Below, one piece after another: positions 1 through 7,815 of a stretch of DNA of 60,175 nt. The notes beneath the pieces were generated by a model, which saw only the letters and a list, made by a program, of their open reading frames with translations, ran no database searches and was not told where the DNA came from. The number at the start of each line of letters is the position of its first letter. Position 1 is the first letter of the stretch. Source of the stretch: Lysobacterales bacterium (GTDB taxonomy: Bacteria > Pseudomonadota > Gammaproteobacteria > Xanthomonadales > Rhodanobacteraceae); contig QUBV01000011.1 of assembly GCA_014338185.1 (NCBI GenBank), positions 1 to 60,175 on the forward strand. Reading direction: 5' to 3'. Position numbers and translations under genes: made by a program.

Positions 1-3000
1 TCAACGCTCGTGGCGGTAGTTGATGCCGGCGCGGCTGCCGGTGGTGGCGTTCTGCGCCTCGATGGTCCAGCGCCGGCCCAGGAAGTACTTGAGGCTGACC
101 ACTTCGCCGGGCGTGAACAGGCCCACGCCGTAGCTCAGGTACAGCTTGGGCGACAGATAGCGGCCGACCGTGAATGCGGCGCCGCCGAGCGCGGCATCGT
201 CGGTGACGCCGGCATCGACGCCCAGGCGCGCGCCGATGCCCTTGGCCAGCAGGTCGCCGGTGGCGCTGCCCAGCGCGCGCGCGGCGGCGCCGAGCATGTC
301 GCCCTCGCCGCTCTTGAGGCCCGACAGCGGTTTGCCCGTGAGCAGGTACGACAGCGCCTCGGATTGCTCCATGGCCGGGCGCGAGAACACCGTGAGCACG
401 GGCGCGCGCGCGGTGCCGCGCACCTGCAGGCCCGCGGTGATGCCGCCGTCGAGGGCGCTGCGCGCGGTGGTGGGAATCGTGCGTACCGCGCGGATGTCGA
501 GCCCGGGATTGTCGAGCGCGGTGCCCGCGAACAGCACGCGGCCGCTCTCGATCTGGAGGTTCTGGCCGTAGGCGCGATAGGTGCCCTGTGCGTTGAGCGT
601 GCCGGTGCCGACCGCCGCGCGCGCGCCGTGCTGGCTGATCGACAGCTGGCCGCTCACGCGGCCGTCGAGGCCGAGGCCGCTGAGCTTGACGTCATCGCCG
701 AGCTTGACCGCGACATCCACGCGCAGCGGCAGCGGCTTGCCGGCCGCGACCGGTTCGGCATCGACGATCACCACGTCGGGCGAGGACTGGCTGGCGCCGC
801 CACCGGGCAGGCGCGCGAGGTTGATCGCCGCGTGCGGGATCGTCACGCTGCCGCCGACCACGAGGGCGCTCTGGTTGCGCTCGACGCGCAGCGCGGGCGA
901 CACCACCACGCGCGCGGCGGGAATGTCGGCGGCGAGGAAGTTCTCGCCCTCGATCGTCAACGCCAGCGCGGCGCCGGGTGCGCTGCCGCCGCTGCCGCGC
1001 AGCGTGAGCGTGCCGTCGCCGGACTTGAGCGAGCCGTCGAGCACGACATGCTCGGCATCGCTCGCGCGCAGGCTGAGCTGGCCCGCGTGCAGCTTGAGTC
1101 CGGCCGCGGGGACTTCGCTGGCGAAGTCGCTGAGCGTGACCGCGCCGCTGAACTCGGGAGCGGCGGTGCTGCCGTCGATGCGGTAGTGCGCGTCCAGCCG
1201 GCCCCGGGTGGCGGCCAGCTGCGGCGTGAGCGCCTCGACGAAGGCGAGGCTGTCCAGCGACAGGTCGATGCTGCCGTCGAGCTGCGGGGTGTCGCCGGGC
1301 GCGCCATCGAGCGTGAGCGTGCCGTCGAGCGAGCCGGCCTGGCCCAGGCCCGCATGCACGCGTGCCTGCGACTGCGCCGGTGCGAGCGTGGCCGAGACCG
1401 CGAGGTCCTGGTAGGCGAGCGCCGGCGCGTCCGGATCCTCGCGCGCGCTGATCGCGCCGCGCGCCGAGCCCAGCTCGAGGGTGCCGTGGAGTGCGCCGTT
1501 GCTGCCGCGCTGGATCGCGCCGCTGCCCGCGAGCACGCCATCGAGCTGGAAGGGCTGCTCGCCGGCGAGCCCGGCCAGCAGCGCGAGTGGCAGCTCGCTG
1601 AGCTGCCAGCTGGCCTGCAGGCTGCCGTCGGCGCTGCCGCTGGCGGCCGCGCACAGGCGCGTGGGGCTCGCGGCCAGGCACAGTTGCGGCAGTGTGAAGC
1701 CGCCGTGGCCGACGCCGAACGCGACCGGCTGCTGCAGCACCAGTTGCGGTGCCTGGCCGATCGCGAGGTCGAGCCGCTGCAGGTTGCCGCGCCAGTCGTT
1801 GGCCGCATCGACGCTGCCGTCGAGGTTGAGGTTGAGACTGAGCGGATGGCCTTGCGCGACGAGTTCGAGCGTGTGCCGGCTGCGCTCGCCGTTGCCGTGC
1901 AGCTCCAGGTGATCCAGTTGCAGCGAACCCGCGGCGAGCTTGCGGGCCTTGAGCGTGAGCGTGCCCTGTGGCGGATCCACGCGCGTGACATCCGCATCGA
2001 GGTCGAGGCGATCCAGTTGCAGCGTGCCGTGCGCGATGCCCGCGGCGTGCGCGCGGCCTTCGACCGCGAGCGCGGGCCACTGGCCGCGGATGCGGAAGTC
2101 GCCGTCGAGCCGCCCGCTCGCATCCGGCCACCAGTCCGCGAGCGAGCCGATCGCCAAGCGCAAGCGGGCGTCGTTGTGCGCACCGCCGCTGCCGGCGAGT
2201 TCGAGGCGGCTGCTGCCCGCGCCGAGATCGAGCGTGCCGTCGATGCGCCACGGGGGTTGCAGCCGCAGGTCGGCGCGGCCGCGCACGGGCTTGCCGCGCA
2301 GCGTGCCGCCCAGCGGGTCGAGCTTGAGCGTGGCCTGCGGCCCGTCGCGGCCGAGCTGTCCGGTGCTGGTGAGCGTGAAGTCGAGCTGGCCGGGCCAGGC
2401 CGCGACCAGCGCGCCCGGATCGAAGCGCCGCGCGCTGGCGTCGAGCGTCCACTGCAGCGGCGGTTCGAGCTGCAGCGTGGCCCGCGCCTCGAGGCCGCCA
2501 CGGGCCTGCTCGAGCGCGAGTCGCTGCAGCGTGATCGTGGTGGGCGTGCCATCGAGGCTGAGGTCGATGTCGGCGAGCCGGCCGGGTGGGCCGAGTGCGA
2601 GCGTGCCCTGGGCGTGGTACGCCTGCGCACTGCCCGCGAACTCGAGCCGGCCATGGCTGGCCAGCCGCTGCCCGGCGAATTCGGCCGGAATCTCCACCTC
2701 GCGCCAATCCAGCGTGAGCGCGGCGCTGGGCGGTTGCGCATCGAGCGCGATGCTGCCACTGGCCTCCACCACGCCGCCGGCGGCGGCGGACTTGAGCCGG
2801 AGCGGGGCCAGGCGCAGTGTGTGGCCGTCGAGCACATAGCGCAGCGGGTCGAGTTGCAGCACGTGCTGGTTGAGCGTGGCACTGCCGCTGAACGTGCCGC
2901 CGTGGCGGTCGCCGCTGCCATCGAGCGCGAGCGCGAACGCATCGAGCGCGCTGTCGGGCTGCAGCAGCGCGGGGTCGAAGCGGGGCAGGTCGAGCTGCAC

Positions 3001-3831
3001 GCGCCACGGCAGCGTGGCGGTCTGTTCGAGCGTGGCCTGGAGCGTCGCGCGCATCGGCGAGGCCAGCGCCAGCGCGAGCGTGGCGCGCTGGCCATCGCCG
3101 CGCAGGTCGAGCGTGCCGGCGTAGCTCGCGTGCGCGTGCTGCCAGTGGAACGCCACCGCCGCAGTGCCGGGATGGCCGGCACGGTTGGTGAGCGCGCCGT
3201 GCGCATCGAGCGTGCCCGCGGGCGCGCGCAGCGCCAGCGAGCGCAGCGTGATGCCCGCGCTGGTCCAGGCCGCGCCCAGGTCGAGTTGGTCGAATGCGAA
3301 CAGCGGCGCGCCGTCGCGTTCGATGCGGGCATCGCGCAGGCTGGCGCGGTCGAGCACGAGATCCAGCGGCGGCGCGAGCGGGAATGGCTGCGTGGGCGCC
3401 GCCGGCGCTGGCGCTGCGCCGGTCGGCACGCTGTGCAGCACCAGCTCGATGCCCGAGGCTTGCAGCGAGGTCACCTGCACGCGCGCGCGCAGCAACGCCA
3501 GTGCACGCAGGTCCACCCGCACCTCGCGCAGCCGCGCCTCGATGCCGGCTTGTGGATCGCGCCAGCTCAGGCCCGCGAGCGTGAGCGGGCCGGCGAGGCG
3601 GCCGTGGCTGCCGGTGATGCCGAGCCGGCCGTCGCTGGCCGCGACCGCGCGCGCGAGCGCGAAGCGCGCCCCGGCTTCGCTGCCGAGCAGCCACCCCAGC
3701 GCCAGCGCGAGCAGCACCAGCAGGCCGGACAGCAGCAGCGCGAGCCATTTGAGCATGCGCCACCACGGTCGCGCGCGGGCGCCCGCACGCGTGGCGCCGG
3801 CAGCGGTGGGCGCGGTGGGCCGTGCGTTCAC
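1..3831 (-). CDS. tamB: TamB, translocation and assembly module inner-membrane protein
   Basis: TamB spans the periplasm and works with the outer-membrane partner TamA in outer-membrane protein insertion and phospholipid transport. The 1276-residue product has a short basic N-terminus, one membrane anchor at about residues 24-50, then a very long repetitive beta-rich stretch as in the AsmA/TamB superfamily. The C-terminal TamB (DUF490) domain covers roughly the last 350 residues and ends in beta strands rich in Tyr and Gly. Length matches the family (about 1200-1300). The start is a GTG that overlaps the tamA stop as GTGA, implying translational coupling in a tamA-tamB operon. The stop codon is at the very edge of the window, so the gene is complete. 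Identification is from domain order, composition and the tamA partner. Confidence 0.93.
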   Translation of the reverse strand: MNARPTAPTAAGATRAGARARPWWRMLKWLALLLSGLLVLLALALGWLLGSEAGARFALARAVAASDGRLGITGSHGRLAGPLTLAGLSWRDPQAGIEARLREVRVDLRALALLRARVQVTSLQASGIELVLHSVPTGAAPAPAAPTQPFPLAPPLDLVLDRASLRDARIERDGAPLFAFDQLDLGAAWTSAGITLRSLALRAPAGTLDAHGALTNRAGHPGTAAVAFHWQHAHASYAGTLDLRGDGQRATLALALASPMRATLQATLEQTATLPWRVQLDLPRFDPALLQPDSALDAFALALDGSGDRHGGTFSGSATLNQHVLQLDPLRYVLDGHTLRLAPLRLKSAAAGGVVEASGSIALDAQPPSAALTLDWREVEIPAEFAGQRLASHGRLEFAGSAQAYHAQGTLALGPPGRLADIDLSLDGTPTTITLQRLALEQARGGLEARATLQLEPPLQWTLDASARRFDPGALVAAWPGQLDFTLTSTGQLGRDGPQATLKLDPLGGTLRGKPVRGRADLRLQPPWRIDGTLDLGAGSSRLELAGSGGAHNDARLRLAIGSLADWWPDASGRLDGDFRIRGQWPALAVEGRAHAAGIAHGTLQLDRLDLDADVTRVDPPQGTLTLKARKLAAGSLQLDHLELHGNGERSRHTLELVAQGHPLSLNLNLDGSVDAANDWRGNLQRLDLAIGQAPQLVLQQPVAFGVGHGGFTLPQLCLAASPTRLCAAASGSADGSLQASWQLSELPLALLAGLAGEQPFQLDGVLAGSGAIQRGSNGALHGTLELGSARGAISAREDPDAPALAYQDLAVSATLAPAQSQARVHAGLGQAGSLDGTLTLDGAPGDTPQLDGSIDLSLDSLAFVEALTPQLAATRGRLDAHYRIDGSTAAPEFSGAVTLSDFASEVPAAGLKLHAGQLSLRASDAEHVVLDGSLKSGDGTLTLRGSGGSAPGAALALTIEGENFLAADIPAARVVVSPALRVERNQSALVVGGSVTIPHAAINLARLPGGGASQSSPDVVIVDAEPVAAGKPLPLRVDVAVKLGDDVKLSGLGLDGRVSGQLSISQHGARAAVGTGTLNAQGTYRAYGQNLQIESGRVLFAGTALDNPGLDIRAVRTIPTTARSALDGGITAGLQVRGTARAPVLTVFSRPAMEQSEALSYLLTGKPLSGLKSGEGDMLGAAARALGSATGDLLAKGIGARLGVDAGVTDDAALGGAAFTVGRYLSPKLYLSYGVGLFTPGEVVSLKYFLGRRWTIEAQNATTGSRAGINYRHER

Positions 3832-5645
3832 AGGTCGGGCCCGATCACGATGTGCAGCTGCACGCCGTGGTGTTCGCGATCACGCACCGGCACGCCCAGG
3901 TCCACGCGCACCATGCCCACCGGCGAGCGCCAGCGCAGGCCCAGTCCCACGCCGGTCTTTTGCCGGTAGGAGCCGGCGTCGGTGAAGGCATCGCCGCTGT
4001 CGACGAAGCCGGCGATGCCCCAGTTCGGCTTGAAGTAGTACTCGTATTCGGCGCTGAGCACCGCGAGGTGCTTGCCGCCGATGACCAGGTCCTGGCAACT
4101 GCGCCCCGGTCGCGCCGCGCACTGCGCCTGCGCCAGCGGTACCAGCGCCGCGGGCAGCGGTGGACCGATGCTCTGGTAGGGATAGCCGCGGATCGAACGG
4201 TCGCCACCGGCGAAGAAGCGCAGCTCGGGCGGCAGGCGGTTGAAGTCCGCGGTCCAGGTGGTGCCGAGCGATCCGCGCGCGATGAAGCGCGAGCGCTCGC
4301 CCAGCGCATGGATCCACTTGGCGTCGGCGCCGAGCTGCACGAAGCGCGTGCTCGACAGCAGTTGCTCGGGGGCCGCGCGCGCCGCGAGTGTGAGCGACCA
4401 GCCGTCGCGCACGAACAGCGGCTCGTCGGCATGCTTGCGCGCGAGTACGACCTCGGGATACAGCAGCGTGGTGTTGCCGGCGAGGTTGGCGACCTTGAAG
4501 TCGCCGGTGAGGAACTTGAGGCCGAGCGTGCGCGTCCAGCCATGCCACAGCCGCGAGTCGGTCGCCGCGAGCGCGAAGGTGCGCGAGGAGGCGGTGTCGG
4601 TGTCCTCGTCGCGGTACTTCACGCCAAACGACCAGGTGTGGTTGTCGGGCCCGGCCAGCGGGATCGTGTACTGGGTCGCCGCGGTCTTGAGCCACAGCGC
4701 CGCGAGCACGTCGGCTGCGAGCTTGTGCCCGCGCGAGTTGACCCAGCGCCGCTGCAGGCCACCGCGCACGCCCGGTCCGGTGTCGGTGCCCACGAACACA
4801 CCGCCCGTGTACAGCGTGCGCTTGGCCGGCGCGAGCTGCACGTGGATCGGCACGCTGCCCGCACTCGCCTCGTCGCCCGCGGGATCGACCTGCACCATCG
4901 CGTAGTAGTCGCTGTCGATGAGGCGCTGCTGGAATGCGAGCAGCTGTCGCTGGGTGTAGAAGTCGCCTTCGCGCCACGGGATGTAGCGATCGAGCAGCGC
5001 CGTGGGAAACTGCGCGCCTTCGAACCGCGTCGGGCCGAAGCGGTAACGCGGGCCCGCCTGCCATTCCAGCTCGATCGCCGCGCTGCGGGTCGCGCGCGTG
5101 ACTTCGATGCGATGGGTGGACAGTTGCGCGTCGAGGTAGCCGCTGGCGGCGAGCGCCGCCTGCAGCGCCGCCTTGCTCCTTTCGTAGGCCGCTTGGTCGA
5201 GGACCTGGCCCTGGGCGGGCGCGAACGCGGTCAGCGCATCGCGCACCTCGCGCTGGTCCCGCGCGTCAGCGTCGATGCGGATGTCCAGCCTCGCCACGCG
5301 CGTGGGCTCGCCCGCGCTGACATGCAGCACCAGCGTGTAGGCCGGGCCCGACTGATCGAGCGTGCCCCGCGCCTGCGCCGAAAAGTAGCCGTAGGGTTCG
5401 AGCGCACGCGCGGCCTGCGCATCGGCGCGTTGCAGCAAGCGGCGCGCCTGCGCCTCGGTGACATCGCGTTTGCCGTACTGGGCCGCTTCCACGGCGGCCA
5501 GGACCGCGGCCTTGAGCGGTTCGTCGACGCCCTCGACGCGCACCACCAGTTGCGCGGCGCCGGCTGCGCCGGCCTGGACCAGCAGCAGGCACGCGCCGGC
5601 CAGCCAGCCGCGCAGCAAGGCAGGGGGAACGGGCAGGAACCGCAT
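3828..5645 (-). CDS. tamA: TamA, Omp85-family outer-membrane assembly protein
   Basis: TamA is an Omp85/BamA-type 16-strand barrel that works with TamB. The product of about 605 residues begins with a signal peptide (hydrophobic LLRGWLAGACLLL followed by Ala residues). Periplasmic POTRA-like repeats follow over about residues 20-250, then a C-terminal bacterial surface antigen barrel with the RSIRGY-type loop motif near the middle (GGDRSIRGYPYQ) and a final strand ending in DL. I chose the ATG at 5645 because it directly precedes the signal peptide; an in-frame TTG lies six codons upstream. The gene is first in a two-gene operon with tamB, overlapping it by 4 bases. Confidence 0.93.
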   Translation of the reverse strand: MRFLPVPPALLRGWLAGACLLLVQAGAAGAAQLVVRVEGVDEPLKAAVLAAVEAAQYGKRDVTEAQARRLLQRADAQAARALEPYGYFSAQARGTLDQSGPAYTLVLHVSAGEPTRVARLDIRIDADARDQREVRDALTAFAPAQGQVLDQAAYERSKAALQAALAASGYLDAQLSTHRIEVTRATRSAAIELEWQAGPRYRFGPTRFEGAQFPTALLDRYIPWREGDFYTQRQLLAFQQRLIDSDYYAMVQVDPAGDEASAGSVPIHVQLAPAKRTLYTGGVFVGTDTGPGVRGGLQRRWVNSRGHKLAADVLAALWLKTAATQYTIPLAGPDNHTWSFGVKYRDEDTDTASSRTFALAATDSRLWHGWTRTLGLKFLTGDFKVANLAGNTTLLYPEVVLARKHADEPLFVRDGWSLTLAARAAPEQLLSSTRFVQLGADAKWIHALGERSRFIARGSLGTTWTADFNRLPPELRFFAGGDRSIRGYPYQSIGPPLPAALVPLAQAQCAARPGRSCQDLVIGGKHLAVLSAEYEYYFKPNWGIAGFVDSGDAFTDAGSYRQKTGVGLGLRWRSPVGMVRVDLGVPVRDREHHGVQLHIVIGPDL

Positions 5646-5709
5646 GGCAGGGTGATGCCGCAAGTACTGGCGTCGGCACGACCCGGGGCCGTGACCGCCG
5701 CCGCGCGGC

Positions 5710-5856
5710 CTACAGGCGCAGGCCCGGAAACAGGCCGAGCACGCCGATCACGATGAGATAGATCGCGACGATCCACGTCAGCAGGCGCGGCCGGACCAGG
5801 ATGAGGATGCCGGCGAGCAGGGCCAGCAAGGGTTGCAGTGCGATGTGCAGGTGCAT
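5710..5856 (-). CDS. DUF3096 small membrane protein
   Basis: A 48-codon reading frame starts MHLHIALQPLLALLAGIL and ends with FPGLRL followed by TAG. The sequence is two hydrophobic helices split by the loop RPRLLTW, then IVAIYLIVIGVLGL. This LQP-ALIAGILIL-P-LL-IVAIYLI-IG-LGL pattern is that of DUF3096, a family of roughly 50-residue inner-membrane proteins of unknown function. It sits upstream of tamA on the same strand, about 65 bases away, and could be in its leader transcript. It is short and easily missed; family recognition is by eye. Confidence 0.75.
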   Translation of the reverse strand: MHLHIALQPLLALLAGILILVRPRLLTWIVAIYLIVIGVLGLFPGLRL

Positions 5857-6012
5857 GGGCGAACCGATCGGGTGGAACCGTGTGCACGGTAGCAGGTTCG
5901 GCGCCAGGTCTGCGCAGACCTGGGCGCTGGCGCGGCGGCACGTGCATCGGGCATCGGGCGTGGCGGCCGCCTATACTGCCGGCCAGCTTGCGTGCTGCGA
6001 CGGGTGGGTCAC

Positions 6013-6516
6013 ATGAAGACGCTGGTCACGCTGCTCGTGGTCGTGGCGTTGGGCATGCTCGTGCTTGGCAGTGGCCCTTGGCGCCGCGTGCGCTTGGCCT
6101 CCAGGCTGCTGGCTCTGCTCGGGCTGGCCGGGTTCGGCCTGGTCGCGCTGGCCAGCCTGTACGGCATGTTCGCACTCGGCGACAAGGGCGCGGGCGTACT
6201 GCTGTTCGTCGCGATACCGGCCGCGATCATCGCCGGTCTGTTTGCATTTGCGCTGTGGTCTTCGATCGGCACCGAGGCCACGCTGGCGGCACCGCCTGCG
6301 GACGGGCCTGCGCGCGCCGACACAGGCATCGACGGCGAGATCGCGCGCCTGCAGCAGCGCGTCGAGGCCACGCGCACGCGCTGCGGCCGCTGGTGGGTCA
6401 CGCGACGGCGGCGGCGAATGCTGGAAGAGTCGATCGCGCGCGACCAGCGCATGCTGGCGGACCTGCGCGCAGTGCGGGCGATGCGGCCACCGGCCGCGCC
6501 GGCGCGCGACGCGTGA
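6013..6516 (+). CDS. hypothetical inner-membrane protein with C-terminal coiled region
   Basis: A 167-residue protein I cannot assign. It has three hydrophobic segments: at the N-terminus, around residues 30-55 (LLALLGLAGFGLVALASLYG) and around residues 62-82. A cytoplasmic tail of about 75 residues follows, rich in Arg and Gln with heptad-like leucines that could form a short coiled coil. The start is placed at the ATG preceding the first hydrophobic helix; an in-frame start 21 bases upstream would add only seven residues. It is divergent from the DUF3096 gene and convergent with the next gene. Coding character is supported by the consistent membrane topology. Confidence 0.6.
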   Translation: MKTLVTLLVVVALGMLVLGSGPWRRVRLASRLLALLGLAGFGLVALASLYGMFALGDKGAGVLLFVAIPAAIIAGLFAFALWSSIGTEATLAAPPADGPARADTGIDGEIARLQQRVEATRTRCGRWWVTRRRRRMLEESIARDQRMLADLRAVRAMRPPAAPARDA

Positions 6517-6549
6517 TCGCCCCATCCTGCGCCGGCACGCCGCGCGTCG

Positions 6550-7569
6550 CTAGCGCGTGAACAGCGTGGTGGCCAGCAGCTTGGCCTTGCGGCTGTGCTG
6601 CTCGGCTTCGGTGCGGGCCGCGCTGGGCTGGCGATGTACCTCGATGAGGCCGAGTGCGTCGTAGGCGTTGACCACGTCGAACACGTCGGCCATGTAGGCC
6701 TTGGCGCTCTTGGCGATCACGTGCAGCTGCGCCTCGCGCATCAGCGTCATCGCGATGCGGTGCTGCTTGCGGTAGTCGTTGTCCAGCGGCAGCCACTGCT
6801 TGAGACGGAAGTAACCGCCCGGATCGAGATGGCGGGCGAGCCAGCCGTTGGAGCGCAAGAACGCGCTGAGCCACAGCAAGCGGATCAGGGGTCGGCCCGC
6901 GTGTTCGCGCTGCAGTGCCGCGAGCTGGGCGCCGCCGACGCGCTGGTACTCGTTGCCCTTGAGCGGATCGAGGAAATACGGCTCCAGTTCCGACATGCGC
7001 GCACTGCTGTGGAACTGCTCGGTGACCGGATCCACCAGCAATGGTGCCAAGCCTGCGCGCTTGATCAGCAGGGCGCCGCGCTTGAGCAGCGGTTCCAGGC
7101 GCGTGCACGGACGCTCGTACTGGATGTCGAGGAAGTTCGCGCGCGCGGGATTGGCCTCGTCGCGCCGCGGCTGCACCACCGGGCGCGCGAGTTTCTCGAT
7201 CTGGCGTTCGTGCACGCTGAAGTCGGTGAGGCGGCGCGGCGCGGGCGGCGTGGTGGCGCCGACATGGTTGAACATGCCGACCACGGCCTTGGCCACCAGC
7301 GGCCGGTACAGCACGAGCTCGCTGTCGAGCACGTCGGCGCCGGGATCGGCGATCACGATCAGATGGCGTCCCTCGTCCAGCGCCCGGATGCGCGCGCAAC
7401 GGCCGCCGAACTCCGACAGGTCCGCGACCACCAGGTGGATGGCGTCGCCATCGCCCGCGACGGTCCATTCGTGGTCGAACTCGGCATGCAGCACGCGCAG
7501 GAAACTCGCGATCGCCGCGCTGTCGGCGGGCGGCGCACCAGCGACGACCAGATGTCTCGTCGTTTTCAT
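6550..7569 (-). CDS. conserved hypothetical protein, receiver-like N-terminus
   Basis: The 339-residue product starts MKTTRHLVVAGAPP. The first 120 residues alternate short hydrophobic strands (HLVVAG, AIHLVVADL, HLIVIADP) and helices like a receiver or Rossmann-like fold, but the phospho-acceptor pattern of a response regulator is not clear. The C-terminal third (WLSAFLRSNGWLARHLDP through VFDVVNAYDALGLIEV) has the look of a winged-helix module found in pilus- or gliding-associated signalling proteins of proteobacteria; this is a weak resemblance. The ATG at 7569 is preferred over upstream in-frame starts because the upstream residues are low-complexity Arg/Ser. It lies downstream of the kinase gene on the same strand after a 246-base gap. 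Confidence 0.65.
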   Translation of the reverse strand: MKTTRHLVVAGAPPADSAAIASFLRVLHAEFDHEWTVAGDGDAIHLVVADLSEFGGRCARIRALDEGRHLIVIADPGADVLDSELVLYRPLVAKAVVGMFNHVGATTPPAPRRLTDFSVHERQIEKLARPVVQPRRDEANPARANFLDIQYERPCTRLEPLLKRGALLIKRAGLAPLLVDPVTEQFHSSARMSELEPYFLDPLKGNEYQRVGGAQLAALQREHAGRPLIRLLWLSAFLRSNGWLARHLDPGGYFRLKQWLPLDNDYRKQHRIAMTLMREAQLHVIAKSAKAYMADVFDVVNAYDALGLIEVHRQPSAARTEAEQHSRKAKLLATTLFTR

Positions 7570-7815
7570 GGGCAGCGAGCGTTGGCGCGCCGAGGGCGCC
7601 GGGTCGGCCCGATTATGCTTGACTTGGCTGTCGCGTGAACATGAAAAATTGCCACTTGCGCGCAATCGCCGATGAACGGCGCGGGCCATCGCCCCGGCCG
7701 TGCGCTCGCATTGGCCCGGAGCGTGGCATGCCCGGCGCTGGGCGCCCCGGGCGGCGCGGAGCGGCTGGATGCGCAGGCATGCGCACTGGCTCTGGCGGGC
7801 CCGCGATCGCGCAGG

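Noticed and set aside
10-3969. 1319-codon open frame antisense to tamB
   Set aside because: Arg/Ala/Glu-rich without domains or signal; the high GC content keeps antisense frames open. tamB on the other strand has clear family features.
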